Assembly (NCBI GenBank): GCA_028551475.1
Contig: CM052354.1
Coordinates: forward strand, 14,531,258-14,595,257
Source of the DNA: Casuarina equisetifolia
Lineage: Eukaryota > Streptophyta > Magnoliopsida > Fagales > Casuarinaceae
Length of the DNA: 64,000 nt
Reading direction: 5' to 3'
The number at the start of each line of letters is the position of its first letter. Positions within the stretch are counted from its first letter, which is position 1. Positions 22,768 to 35,362 of this stretch are shown here, in pieces. The notes under the pieces are model-generated. The model had not been told where the DNA came from. It made no database searches and worked only from the letters and a program-made list of their open reading frames with translations. A program made the translations under genes and the position numbers.

Positions 22768-25557
22768 TGTTGGTATGGATTAACCCAATAAGGTGGGATT
22801 GGATTGGGTTATATTTTTTTTCACTTAAAAGAGAAGCAATAAAAATTTATGTGCACAAAAAATGTTCAAGTGGTTCAGCCTCCCTTTGGACCTATTCCAT
22901 CCCCTTTCACCAATAATAAGAGGGCCCTTTTACTACTTTGTGAAAGTTATACTCCCACAATTTAGTACACCTTGATCTTTTGTTCATTGAACAAAAAGAT
23001 CTACAATAAACTTCTTAAACAACCAGCCACACTCAGCCTCTCAATGCAACACAACAACCTAATACTACACAATTTCAAACACAACTCACAATTTTTTGTT
23101 ACCAAAAAAAAACTCACAACTTATAATAACTATTACAAATCAAACAAACACAAGTTATAGATTATCAAAGTTTAGGCAGAAAAATATTTCTATCTTGATC
23201 AAGAAGTAGTTGTGACTCTAGGAGTAAATGCCTCATGTAATCTGTTCAGTGAAATTTATATGTAAGTGAACATGTCGAACAAGTAATATAATAATGAGAA
23301 AGATATTGTCCCATAGAGATTGGTGATTACTAAACTAACTAATTTTTAACGGTGAACAACTCCTAGAATTTATCTAGCAAATCAAATTGATAGATGATAG
23401 ATTAACTAACTAAATCTAAGAAAACTAAATACAAGAAATATGTTAAAGCATATGATTTTACCATAATTACTAGGTATTAATATTGATTATTTATGCTTGC
23501 AAGAGGGATAATATCTATGTGATGGTAGAACTTTCTAATTTATTTACTATCCTATGTCTAGGTATAATAAACCTATTTAGCTCATTAATTCACTATATCT
23601 CTATATGTGATGGTAGAACTTCTTAATTTATTTACTATCCTATGTCTAGGTATAACAAACCAAATGTATTAGGATTTATGAACATTCCCAATTTACATTG
23701 AAAGCCACACAAGCAATATGGTATATTTCTATCCATATTTAATTTATGGTTACACATTACAAGAAACAATTGCATATCATCTTCTGTCAGTCTCAAACAT
23801 GCAAATCATATCATTTAAGTGGTCGCTAATCACTTAAAAGCATTAAACACAATAACATGTAACTTCACATAAATAAAATATCTTGCAAAACATAACAATC
23901 ATAAGATTCATACCATCATAATTAGGTTACATTGTAGTTCTAACAAAAGTAAACTAAAACATAAAGAAATAATAATGAAAAACAATAATAGGAATTAAAG
24001 AAGGTATCTTGAATCCAAGAACAAGAAGTTTGTCACCCTTTTTGTCTTCTTTTCAAGAAAACCTTAAGTTGTGCTTAATTTCCTCCTCCCCTTCTTTTGC
24101 TTCTTCTCTTCTCTTAAATAGGATTTTGGTTTAGACCTGTCTTTTATCAAAATACAAGTGAGTTTAGGAGACCTAAGACAATTGGGTTTTAAACTCTTAT
24201 ATTGATTAGGCTTTGAACTCCTAACATGACTAGGTTTTCTAAATAATTAGAAAACCTAATAACAATGGAAAATCTAAAGTCCAAGCCCATCTTGATTTTC
24301 TTGGTCTTAATATTTTGACCATATAATAAACATCAAGTTCTCTATGCTTATCCTTTTTCTTCATGCCTCCTTATGCTATAAAAACAAGGCAAATTCAAGT
24401 AAATAAAGAGGAATTCAAATATTTTCTTATAAGCATTCCATTATTTATTGCCTAAAAATAGGTAAAATAACTTTATAGAAATAGATTTATCATAATCTTT
24501 CTCAGTTTGTATCTTTAGAGAAGCACTTAAGTAATCACCTTTTCTTACGATAGCAAGAGCTTTAGAAATACAACTCAATTCAGCATGTTAAAAGTAGATT
24601 AATCAAGAATAGCTTTTGTCAAAATTGGCCACAAATAAACTTCAAAAAAGCAATCAAATAGTAATCAAAATTTCACTTTTTAGGCAAACAGCAAGAGAAA
24701 AGAGACATATGATTTTCAACAGCAACAGAATCAATTCAGGGCACACAGTTAAACAGGCAATGCAGTTGACAAAATATCTCAAATAAGCTTTGTGAAACTA
24801 TAAACCAAGTTTTCCTGTAGGATTACAAAACTGATCAATAAGCCCTTAAAACAAAAAGAGATTACAACAATGCTTGTATGATTGGATGAAGAACATTGCT
24901 TCATAAAATGCTTCTTATAAAAGTATATTGATTGTTTTGCTCAAGAATCATGTGTAAAAAGACCAAAACCCTAGCTGTCATTATATATGCTTTCTAATCA
25001 AACCATTTTTGGGTAAAACAAGAATCATACCATTTTGTAATCAAGACTCCTTGATTTTCTTTCAAAAAGCCTCTATTTTGGTCGGATTCTTGCCTTCAAA
25101 TGCTATATGCATGTCTCAGAGTAGGGAAGGAAAGAGAAATGAGAAAGGCAAGTTTAAGGATGCTGGCATATGTATTTTCCCTAAAGCATCTCGACCAGCC
25201 ATTTCTTTTATCCCCCAAAGTGCATCATTTCATGTAATTGGAACATGAGGTCACATAAGATTGCGGTAGCCACTTAACTCAATTTCCATTTTTGTCTTTT
25301 CTATTTTGCTCTAATACATAAAGGATTTTATGGTCAATAATTTCCAAATAAGAGTATCTTTCAAAATTTGTAAGCTTAGTATAAACATTTTGGTATATGG
25401 GAGTTTTTGTCTACAAGTAACCATCATCTTGATTATTTGTGTGACATATGTTTCACATTTTTATTGGCACAAGATATAGTTTGACCTATTTATACATATC
25501 TAAATAAGATATGAAAATAGTTTTTCAATCATTGTCAACATCAAAATATATTTTATA
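22768..25557 (-). mobile_element. Solo Copia LTR (F) inserted in D RT, itself split
   Basis: Flanked by exact ATACT repeats (22763-22767 and 25558-25562). The RT reading of D continues from ...RIIL before the insert to the CTTGCCTTTG (LAF) after it. Starts TGTTGGTATGGATTAACCC on the plus strand; the outer end is TATA rather than CA, presumably decayed. Orientation is inferred minus because the plus strand shows TTCAAGTGGTTCAGCC near the left end, as minus-oriented E LTRs do. Without the nested LTR it is about 1.53 kb. Frames at 22972-23160 and 25009-25248 are not genes. Confidence 0.78.
23243..24492 (-). mobile_element. Solo A-subfamily Tat/Athila-like LTR nested in F
   Basis: 1250 bp, plus strand starts TGTTCAGTGAAATTT and ends ATAGATTTATCA. 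Exact target site duplication TAATC at 23238-23242 and 24493-24497. Contains the conserved hairpin at 23543-23571 and a local duplication of about 88 bp that repeats half of it (23607-23653). Same family as 25571-26864, 46777-48005 and 54365-55632. Confidence 0.95.
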
Positions 25558-25570
25558 ATACTTGCCTTTG

Positions 25571-26864
25571 TGATAACTATATTTTTATAGAGTTATTTTA
25601 TCTATTTTAGGTGACAAATAATACAATGTTTGTGAGAAAATATTTGAATTTTTCTCTATTTACTTAAATTTGTCTTATTTTTGTAGCATAAGAAGGCATG
25701 GAGAAAAAGGATGAGCACAAAGAACCTGATGCTTATTGTTAAGTAAAATATAGTTAGAATATTAAGATTAAGAAATTCAAGAAGGGCTTGAACTTTGGGT
25801 GATTGTTATTAGATTTTTTTATTATTGTTGGGTTTTCTAAATAATTAGAAAACCTACTCATGTTAGGAGTTCAAAGCCTAATCAATGTAAGAATTCAAAA
25901 CTCAATTGTTTTAGGTGTCTAAAACCCACTGATATTGGGATAGGAGTTAGGTCTAAACCTTAAACCTTGTTTAAGAGAAAAGAAAAGGCAAAAGAAAAAT
26001 GGGGGAAACTTATTACAACTCAAGAGAAACACTAGGAATTCAAGGTTTTCTTGAAAAGAAGATAGAAAGGGTAACAAACTTTTTATCCTTTGATTTAAGA
26101 TGCTTTGTTTAATTCCTATTATTGTTCTTACTTATTATTTTACTATATTTTAATTTCCTTTTGTTAGAGTGACAATGTAGCCTAACTATAATGATGTGAA
26201 TTTTATAAGTTTCTATACTTTGTAAGATATTCTATTTATGTGAGTTATATATTATTGTACTTAATGCTTTTAAATGCTTAGCTATCATTTGAATGATTTG
26301 ATGTGTATGTTTGAGATTGAGTAGTGATAATATATAGTTTCTTCTTATAATATATAATCATGAATTAAATATGGATAGACATATATCATATTGTTTGTGT
26401 AGCTTTCAATAAGAAGATAATCAAAATATTTATTATAAACCAAGAATGTTTTGGACCCTAATGCATTTTATTTATTTCAATCCACATAAAGATATAGTAA
26501 ATTAATAAATGAAGTAAGTTTACTGTACTTAGACATAGGATAGTAAATAAATTAGAAAGTTCTACTAGACAAGTATTATCATTCTTATAGGCATAAACCA
26601 TGGAAATTCATATCTAGTAATTATGGTGAAATTGGATACTCTAACATATTTTTCATATTGAACTTTTTCTCATTTAGTATTGAACTCTTGTTTTGGAAAT
26701 TTTTAATTCTAATTCATCATTAACTTTCTTTTGATTTGCTAGATAAATTTTAGGATTAATTCATTGTTAATAATTAATTAGTTTAGTAATCATCAATATT
26801 TGTGGGACAATACTTTTATATTACTTGTTTGACATATGCACTTACATTTAAAATTCTACTAATA
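25571..26864 (+). mobile_element. 5' LTR of element A (A subfamily)
   Basis: Starts TGATAACTATATTTTTATAG and ends TTCTACTAATA (usually CACCAAACA). About 1.29 kb. Followed after six bases by a primer site. Conserved hairpin at 26519-26547, here with both stem strands changed in step. Aligns over its whole length with 46777-48005 and 54365-55632. Confidence 0.88.
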
Positions 26865-26870
26865 AATTTT

Positions 26871-26889
26871 TGGTGTTGTTGTCAAGGAT
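26871..26889 (+). promoter_or_regulatory. Primer binding site of element A (tRNA-Asp type)
   Basis: TGGTGTTGTTGTCAAGGAT differs from the plant tRNA-Asp complement TGGCGCCGTTGCCGGGGAT at six positions, all C-to-T or G-to-A transitions. This primer type is typical of Tat/Athila elements. The homologous site after the 54365 LTR is at 55639-55657. Confidence 0.78.
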
Positions 26890-27059
26890 TGTTTGTTTAT
26901 TACTAGTTAATATTTATATTGAATCATTCTAAGTTCAATTTATACTTTACTTTCAAAAAAAATAAAATTTTCCCTTCTTTTTTCTTTATTTTCTGTTTTC
27001 TCTTTAACAATGATTATTTTTTTGTCATTTTTTTTAAAAAGATCAAATTAAAAAAAAAT

Positions 27060-28660
27060 GGAGGATGTTGGTAAAGCCATGTAAACTTTTAAAAGATTAT
27101 GTTGCATTAACAGTTCATGTTGCCACATCAAGCATAAAAAGCCCTACAATTCAAGCAAATAAATTTTTTGCTTGAATTTAGTGGGCTATCAAGTGGGCTA
27201 TCAAGCCAACACTAATCCAGATGTTTCAAAACTCATTACAATTTAGTGGGCTATCAAGTGTTGATCCAAATGCTCACATTAAGACTTGTTTTGCAATCTA
27301 TGACACAATTAAATATAATGGAGTCACAAATGATGCTATAAAATTAAGATAATTTCCATTTTCTCTTTGAGATAAAGCTAAAAGTTGGCTATCTTCTTTT
27401 CCTACAAGATCAATTGCTATATGGGATCATTTGACCTAAGACTTTCTTGGTAAGTTCTTTCCTTCTATGAAATCTTTAAAATGCAAAATGATATTACCAT
27501 TTTTTTTTGTAGATGGAGAATTAATCATTGTATAAAGCTTGGGAAAGATTCAAGAAGCTTCTAAGGAGATGTCCACATCACAGACTACCCATATGGTTAT
27601 GGGTACAAACTTTTTATAATGGGTATAATACTAATCTCCATTTTGTGACTAATGTAACTATAAGAGGGGCCTTAAATAACAAAACACCATAATAAGCATA
27701 TAACCTTTTGAAGGAAATGGTAGCTAATAGTTATCAATGCCTTATTAAGAGACTAACAATGCGTAAAGCAAGTAGAGTCCATGAAGTAGATCCTTTTGCT
27801 GTGATTTGTGCATAATTTGAAGCATTCGACAAGAAGATAGATAACTTGAGTGTTGTAGTCATAGGACTTCAAAATAAGGCATGCAATCTTTGTGGTGGAA
27901 GACATGTGGGCATAGAATGTCAAATAGGTGTAACCTTTTTGCTCAATCTATTGAAAATGCTAATTTTGTTGGAAATTTGAATAGGTTATAGAATAGTCCA
28001 TACTCCAACATTTACAATCTAGTATGGTATAACCACCCAAATTTTGGAGTAACTTAAATGCAATGAGACTGCCACTAGTATTCATGCAAATGGAATAGGC
28101 AAAGCCTAATTTAAAGGACATAGTCACTAAGATGGCTAGCAACATACATGGCTTTATGAAGAGTACTAAAGTGAGATTGTAGAACCCAGTTGGTTAATAT
28201 GATTTCAAGAAGACAATAGGGTTCTTTGCCTAGTAACACAGAGAAAAATCCTATAAAAGATGCAAAGCAATAACCCTAAGAAATGTAAGGAAGTGAGAAA
28301 AGATGACACTAAAATAAAAAGTGCTAGGGATAAGGATGAGGATGTTAGCACATAGCTTAAGGAGGCAACTAAGAGAACAATATTCCTTGATAATCCTAAC
28401 CCTTATGCACCCCTAGTTCCATTTCCTCAGAGAATCTAAAACACAAGATAGATAAGTAGTTTTCTAAATTCCTTGATGTATTAAAAAAATTGTATATTAA
28501 CATTCATTTTGTAGATGCATTGACTTAAATGCCTAGTTATGAAAAATTTCTTAAGGAAATATTGAAACAAAAATTAAAACTTGAAGAGTATGAAATTGTA
28601 AAGCTAACTAAAAAATGTTCAACCATTTTATAAAATAAACTACCTCCAAAATTAAAAGAT
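27060..28660 (+). pseudogene. Athila-like gag pseudogene of element A
   Basis: Starts ATGGAGGATG at 27060 after the leader. With several stops it reads the conserved Athila gag segment: LSSVDPNAHIKTCFAIYDTI, KYNGVTNDAIKLR, FPFSL then DKAKSWLSSFPTRSIAIWDHL and FLGKFFPSMKS (27240-27480). Downstream pieces (ANSYQCLIKR-type text near 27720, CNLCGGRHVG near 27880) match the Athila gag order ending in a zinc-finger-like CxxCGG.H motif. Gag would form the particle. Frameshifts and stops throughout. Confidence 0.8.
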
Positions 28661-29060
28661 TCAACGAGTTTTACAATTATTTGTACTATTAGAGATTCTC
28701 ACTTTGATAGGGCATTATGTGATTTAAGAGCAAGTATTAATCTAATGCCTTTTTCAGTTTTCAAGAAACTATGATTGAATGAAGTAAAAGCAACAACAAT
28801 GTCACTTCAATTGGTTGATCAATCAATCAAATATCCAAGAGGTATTGGTGAAAGTTGACAAATTCATCTTTCCTATAGATTTTATAATACTTGACATAAA
28901 GGAAGACTTTGAGGTATAACTTATCTAAGGTTAACCTATCCTCACAACAAGAAAAGCTCTAATTGATGTACAACAAGGGAAATTAATTCTAAGAGTTCAA
29001 GATGATTATATTATTTTTAATGTCTTTACAATAATGAAATAAACTCTGATAATAATTCTT
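28661..29060 (+). pseudogene. Athila-like aspartic protease of element A
   Basis: Reads ALCDLRASINLMPFSVFKKL (28720-28770), where the family has CDLGASINLMP, so the active-site D-L-G has become D-L-R. Then MSLQLVDQSIKYPRGI, VDKFIFPIDFIILDIKEDFE-type text and ALIDVQQGKLILRVQDDYII (to about 29020), the usual order of Athila protease. The sequence ends here; no RT follows. Confidence 0.8.
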
Positions 29061-30529
29061 CTTTTATAATTGAGACAATTAACAAGTTAGAGAGTAAGGT
29101 TTTTTAAGAAAATGTTCATAAAGACCCATTTGAAGCATGGTTTGGTTTGCTCAAGGACAATGAAATTAAGAATGCATTTCTCATGGAACATGTTAATCTC
29201 ATGGTGGAATATCCACCATATTCAATGCAAAAGGCAACAAAATTTGAGGAGTTGGGGGCAACATGCAACAAAGCCTAAACCATCAAATTGATGGAGTCTC
29301 ATCCTCCCTGAGCAATAAAATTTGAGATAGTTTGGCTAAAAACTATAAATCAAGCATTTCTTAGGAGGCAACCTAAGCATTTTCATTATGTTTCTTAATT
29401 GTTTCAATAGTTAATTTTTTAATAAAAAATAAAAATAGCTTTAGAATATTTTCTCTATCTTTACTATCTTCTTTGTTTTATCCAAATTAAGTTTTTTTTT
29501 AGGGATTACTTTCTTGGAGTTTCATAATCAAGGTCATCCATGGACACATTCTACAACAAGGGAAGTTTTCTTATGCCCTTCTCTCTATTTTTTTCTTCAT
29601 TAAGGACAATGTTTCATTCAAGTTGAAGGGTGTGGGAAAAGAAATTTTGTATTTTGTACTAATCTGATTTGAAATTTTTTCTTATGTCATGATTGCATCC
29701 CTAGTTGTGAATTCTTGGTGGTTCTTAGGAAGGTGTAAATTTTGTTCAAACCTACAATTATGGTGTGGGTTAAGTGTAACTTTGATTATGCTAATCCATC
29801 TATTGAGTACTAGAAGTCCTTAATTGTTAAAATTGTGTGTATCTCTAGAGAACGGTCATGTGAAGTATGCAATTGCCTTAGAACTCACATGAATCTTAGA
29901 ATTTGTTTGATTTTCTCTTGAGGTGAAATCTTAGGCTACATCTAATTGAGAAAATGATTTAGACCGTCTTTGGTTTGATTGAGTCTTTCAAGCCAACCCA
30001 GTTTACTATCATCAACCACCCCATTGAGCCTTGATTCTTATCCAACATGTTATATATATATATATAGATATATATCTAAGCCCTGAACAAATTGCCTCAT
30101 CATCCTATACCCATGAACATGTTGATTTTTAGGATAAAAGTTTATTTTAGTTGAATAAAAATAGAAAGGAAGAATAGAGTATGGGAATTGTAATGATTAT
30201 GTGAACCACAATATTTCATTTTTGTTATTGCAAAAAAAAATAAAAATAAAAGGAAGAAAGAAAGAATAAAGTACAACATTTGCTTTACAATGGAATTGTC
30301 TTATCACCTTTTGGTAGATTCAAGCCATTGAATTTTCGAAAGTAGGCCACTAAGCATAGCAATTGAATATTATTGACAAGATAAGATTGTGGTGGTTGCA
30401 CTTGTAGTACTTTTGCTTCTACTTTGTTATTGAAAGCATGATTGTGATTTTTGCCAAGCAAAATCAAGCATTTTTTGGCAAGAAAAGAATAAGAGAAATG
30501 GTGGTAGAAAGATTATATATAAGGAACAA
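29061..30529 (+). other. Post-protease non-coding region of element A
   Basis: No frame is supported. Features seen: AGGAGGCAACCTAAGCATTTT (29360-29380), a phrase common after the coding part of Athila-like elements; a TA microsatellite (30050-30080); and CTAGAGAACGGTCATGTGAAGTATGC (from 29843, quoted in part). In intact elements RT-integrase would come before this block, so the pol genes have been deleted between about 29060 and 29280. Confidence 0.6.
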
Positions 30530-30559
30530 TGATAACTTTATTTTGCATGGAGTTATTGT

Positions 30560-31808
30560 TGTAGGAATATTGTTATTCCACTATTATTTTGATGATGAAA
30601 AGGAAAAAGGAAATATTTCATGAGAGTGTATTTTTTATGTGACAAATATCTTAATGTTAATGTGTTAGAACAAATTTTAATGATATTATAACATATTAAC
30701 ATTTGGATGATGAAAAATGGGAAATTATAATATGAAGATATTATAATTCATTGTTTATTTATGGGTTTAAATAAGAAAAATGATGTTGGATCATTTTACA
30801 AGAAATGGGTTAATTCTGTGCATGAAGTAGGCCACCCAAAGTCGACTTAAGGACTAATTCAAGCTTGCACGAAGTAGGCCACCCGAAGTCCACTTAAGGA
30901 TTGATCCAAGCTTGCATGAAGCAGGCTAACCAAAGTTCATTTAAAAGCTTATCCAAGCCCAACGTTGATTAAGAGCCCACTCATTGACAAATGACACCAT
31001 TTGAGTTAAGTGACTAGAGTACCTATTTAATCAAGCTCCCAATTGAGAAGCCTAACCCCTAAATTTGAAATAGCTTCGCACGACTTCTATCTCTCTTTTT
31101 AAGAAATTGATTCTCCAATGGAAAGATTTGTGAAGCAATTGAATGTCAAAATGGTTGTTTGTGAACATTAATTAGAGTTTTAATTGTAGGTTGATGGAAA
31201 TCTCTCTATCTTCTAATGGGAAGAAGGCTACAGGTGTGTCAGTTTTGACAAGAAACCCTAATGAGCTCTTGTTATTTGAATATGATATAAAAAGCTCTTC
31301 TTGATGGTTCTAAAGAAGCTTTCACATGAGATATTTGAGAAAATTGTGAGAAAGATTTAAAGTTGCTCAAGCATTGCTATCTCTATTAGCTTCCATGATA
31401 CTCTTTGATCTTTAGTGATATTTGGTGATATTTTCTTAAGATCAATTCTTTACGTTCATACATGTATACACTCGTTTATGTGCTAATTAAACTTTGATCA
31501 TTATTTACACATAAATCTTGTTATAAATCTAAAACCCTAATTTGACGATATTAAGGGGTTTTGTGATGAGAGCTTAGATTCTCATTCAATATCTTTAATA
31601 AGCTCTTTGATTAGTAATATCACTTTTAAACTTCATATTATGTAGGGATTTGTTGTTGTAATAAGGTTGAGTCAACCTTTTATTGTAACCTGTGACTTGT
31701 GTAACTCCTTAAGGAGGAATTGGAAATATTAGGAGAACATTTTCTCCTAACTAGTACATAAAAAGGACTTTAATTGTTAACTTTTTTGGTTAGCCATTAT
31801 ACCTAACA
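30560..31808 (+). mobile_element. 5' LTR of Copia element G
   Basis: Starts TGTAGGAATATTGTTATTCC and ends GCCATTATACCTAACA. 1249 bp. It lacks about 195 bp near its 3' end that the other LTR keeps (37990-38190). Contains three 47-bp tandem units (GAAGTAGGCCACCC type) starting at 30824, 30871 and 30918. Confidence 0.88.
30824..30960 (+). repeat. 47-bp tandem repeat in G LTR, about three units
   Basis: GAAGTAGGCCACCC-type starts lie at 30824, 30871 and 30918 (47-bp spacing). The solo LTR in the 3' copy inserted in this same block. Confidence 0.88.
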
Positions 31809-31955
31809 ATTGGCATCACAACTATATTCACTAATTAAAAGGCTTAACATCCTAGAGTGGATCTTTATAATTGGCATCATAGCCAGGTTCTTTAATTAAA
31901 AGGCTTAACATCCTAGAATAGATCCTTATAATTGGCATCACAACTAGGTTTTTTG
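31809..31955 (+). repeat. Triplicated primer-site leader of Copia element G
   Basis: Three copies of a 61-bp unit start at 31809, 31870 and 31931 (the last partial). Each begins ATTGGCATCA, the primer binding site, and continues with TTAAAAGGCTTAACATCCTA, the leader text also seen in E (17585-17610, minus strand). Only the first lies beside the LTR. Confidence 0.85.
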
Positions 31956-33530
31956 ATGGCATAAACTATAAACATTGGAAATAATTTATGAAGTTTTCAT
32001 CATTAGTCAAGATCTAGAAGCTTGGCAGGCTATTTGAAAGGGTACTACAATACCTAAAACTGATGATTGGAATGAAAATGAAGCTAAGGTTATGGGGTTG
32101 AAAGCTAGAGCCATGAATATGATATATAGTGGCTTGAAAGCTCATGGATTTGACAAAGTATCTTCTTGCTTCACTAGTAAAGAAATTTAGGATAAGTTAG
32201 AAGTTATTTTAGAATGTATAAAGAAAGATAAATCTTCCAAAGTTACTATGCTTATACATAATTATGAGTTGTTTACCATGAAAGAATCTGAAAATATTAG
32301 TGAAATGTTTAGTAGATTTTTTGCAATTGTTTTTTAACTTAGACTACTAGCTTAGATAACTTGCTAGGATCACTAAAGACTCATGAAATGCAAGTAATGA
32401 GAAGAGAAAGAGAAAAAGAAAATATAATGTCCATTGCTCTAAAGGAAAGTATAAAGAATGATGAAAATTCATCTTTAGATGAAAAGAAACAAGTAAAAGG
32501 AATGAAAAAGATTCTAAGATAAATGATACTAAATTTGTAAATGATGTTGAATGTGATATAGTAACTACATTTTTTGATTTGGTTGAATATACATGTAAGA
32601 TGAAAAATAAATATAAAAAAATAAAAGAAAAGTATAAATATGTCAAAGTTGAAATTGATGGTGCAAAAGATGTTTTTGAAACTCCTGCATCTTTCTTAGA
32701 TAAGGATCATGATATATTTGAGAATGCTTACACAAAATCTAATGTTTGCTTTATGAATGGTACATGTTCTAACCTAGGTAAAAAGAATGATGATATGCTA
32801 AAACAAATAAATTCTTTGAATGAAAATCTATCTAGCATGCAATTTGAAAGAGATGAAATTGATTGCAAACTAAATAAATCAAGTTTGATGGTAGAAGAAA
32901 TGAGAAAATTAAGAAACAATATGAACTAGTTGTTTATGAAAATGTGAGCATGAAACTTGAAATCAAAGAGTTAAAAGAAACAATTTTATTCAATGAAAAA
33001 AAATTTTGAAACCAATGATAGCATGTTTACTTGTTCTGATTTGGATGAAAAGCATGAGCATATGAAAAATGTAATTAATTCTTTAACTTGTAAGCTATCA
33101 AATGTTCAATGCATAATAGAAGAGCTTGTAAACAAGTTAGAAAGTTTAACATGTTTGTTGAACAAATTTGCTAATGGTAGTATCATGTTAGAAAAGATAT
33201 TGCAATCATAAAGAGGCATATATGACAAAGCTAGTATAGGTTATAAATCAAATGAAAATGCCAAACCTTTGACTAAATTCTTTGAAAAGGAAAATTGTAT
33301 AACTTCACTGTATGATAAATGTTCATATTATAAATACGTTGGTCATCAAATTGATACATGTCCTATTTGGCTTAAAAGACCATATAGGAGGAAAAGATTA
33401 TGGATGCATAAAGTTTCTAGTAATACTTGTTCTACTAACTCTCATGGACACAAGGAAAAAAAGGTACCAAATTTGCAAGCTCCTTTGTTCATGTCTGCAA
33501 GTTATGAACAAAGATGTAGAAACTAGTTTG
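31956..33530 (+). pseudogene. SIRE-like Copia gag pseudogene of element G
   Basis: Begins FFDGINYKHWK at about 31953, the same motif as the E gag (LFDGINYRHWK). A Lys/Glu/Leu-rich stretch that looks coiled-coil is open at 32579-32929 and 32993-33211. The zinc knuckle at 33310-33360 reads CSYYKYVGHQIDTC, with the second Cys replaced by Tyr. Then the KRPYRRKRLWMHK and PNLQAPLF segments that precede protease in SIRE elements. It ends without a protease DSG. Stops at several points. Confidence 0.8.
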
Positions 33531-35339
33531 GTAAGTTATAACAAATGAGGATCCACCATATGTGAGTAAAAATATAGATAAGTACTTCTTCATTTTGTTA
33601 TTCAAACAAAACTCAATGTTTCAAGAAAAACAATGTACAATTCTGATTTGAAGTTGGTCATCCTTGCTGATACTATTTGTTTGAAATGATATCTTTGGAT
33701 GATTGTCATGTATTTCCATGGATGTTTCATGATGCATGATTTACAACAAACTTATATGCTGATTGATTATAATTACTATCACAAAGTCATGTATACTTGC
33801 TGGAAATTATTGGACTGTATAATAAATAATATTTTCTTTGTGACAAGAATGCTAAACATTTTGTTGGTCAATATCATGCCATTTTATGAATAAACTATGC
33901 TGAAATTGACGGATCAATATCAATCCAAATATTCATCACTCTAGTATGCTAACATGATAGGGGAAGCATAAACTAAAATATTTGCTTACATGTTACAAGT
34001 TGTTCCATATGGGAAAGTGTTTATTAATTAAGGTGAATATACTTTTCTAAATCTAAAATGATGAACTTTCCTTGATGATTTATGAAATTGAAATGTACAT
34101 AATAGAGAAGGGAAGATAAATGCATATGATGTGAGTAATATCTCATTTCTTGAAAGCTTAAATGATTGCATAATTTGAAGGTGAGTCGTGCAAATCTTTA
34201 TGATTTTCACTCTTGTTGTCATGACTATAGACTATGCAAACAAAGTTGTTCAAAAGCACATATTCTGTGAGGATCAATAGCAAAGAAAGTAATCGGTCAA
34301 GTTTTCATTGCAAAAAAAAAGAAGAAAAAGAACTATTGGAATATTTATAGATTTTTACTATTCAATGTGATACATTTTCAAAACAAATCATGCTTTACAC
34401 TTTGCTGTAAATTATTGCTCATTCACTACATAAATAGTCTCACAATATGGAAATATGGAATGAGAAATTTCCTATAAAATGTATATTCAAATGTCACACA
34501 AATGATAACTTGAATTGCATCAAACTTGAGCATTGTTTTGCTCTACATATATTTTGCATTCAATTAACAATGAAAAATAAAGGAAGAGCAAAGAAAGTGA
34601 AGGCTCATAGAATGCTCCCTGTATTTGGTATGTTTTTCTACCTCACTCTGATAACACATTCAAAAGAGAAAGGATTTTAAGATGTTTAACACTATGCTTT
34701 TCTACTGAGATGTATTTGCTGGTGTTAATCAAAAGAATACAAAAATTACAACATGATATACATGTGCAAAGATGCCCTTTGTTAAGGCATAAAGTATAAA
34801 CATGAAACACATACAACATGATTATATAAGCATATGCTTTGTTGGATGAATACATATGAATATCTTGCTGGATAAATATACCTTACTTATTCTTGATTGG
34901 TTGAAATAACTTGAGAGAAAGCTACTTTTAAGGGGAACTATGAAAACATGGTTGGATGACATTGTGCTAAGTATGATTGCTAAAACATACATTATCTTTA
35001 TTTATGTCAATACATACAAGCATGTTATGCATGTTTTGCTTTATTGGTTGATGCTAGTTGGCATCATTTAAGGGGGGGCCTTAAACATTTCAAGTATGTA
35101 TTTCTTACTTCTCTTATCTTTCTTATCTTAATGATGTCAAAAAGGGGGAGAGATATGTGCACATGAAAAATACTTTCATTATCTCTATTATGTCTTGATG
35201 GTGTCAAAAAAGGGAGAGACATATAGATGAAAAACACTTTGGTTATCTCTACCATATGTTGGCACAAGAGGGATTTGTGTTGGAAACAAAACTCGTATAT
35301 GGCTTGCTTGAGATATTTAGTTTTTCAAGTGAAAGTTTT
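33531..35339 (+). other. Unidentified internal region of Copia element G
   Basis: AT-rich; no frame longer than about 77 codons and none resembling pol. Two G-rich tracts (AAAAAGGGGGAGAG near 35137-35150 and AAAAAAGGGAGAG near 35205-35217) come before the one at the LTR. It replaces the entire protease-to-RNase H region of a normal Copia element. Origin not recognised. Confidence 0.5.
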
Positions 35340-35362
35340 GTCATCATTAAAAAGAGGGAGAG
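35340..35362 (+). promoter_or_regulatory. Polypurine tract of Copia element G
   Basis: TTAAAAAGAGGGAGAG immediately precedes the 3' LTR start TGTTAGGAATATTG at 35363. Two similar tracts lie 140-230 bp upstream, a feature of SIRE-like 3' ends. Confidence 0.7.

Noticed and set aside
30050..30080. TA-rich microsatellite as a possible origin or attachment site
   Set aside because: Simple TA repeat in the non-coding tail of an Athila-like element; nothing else supports a special role.
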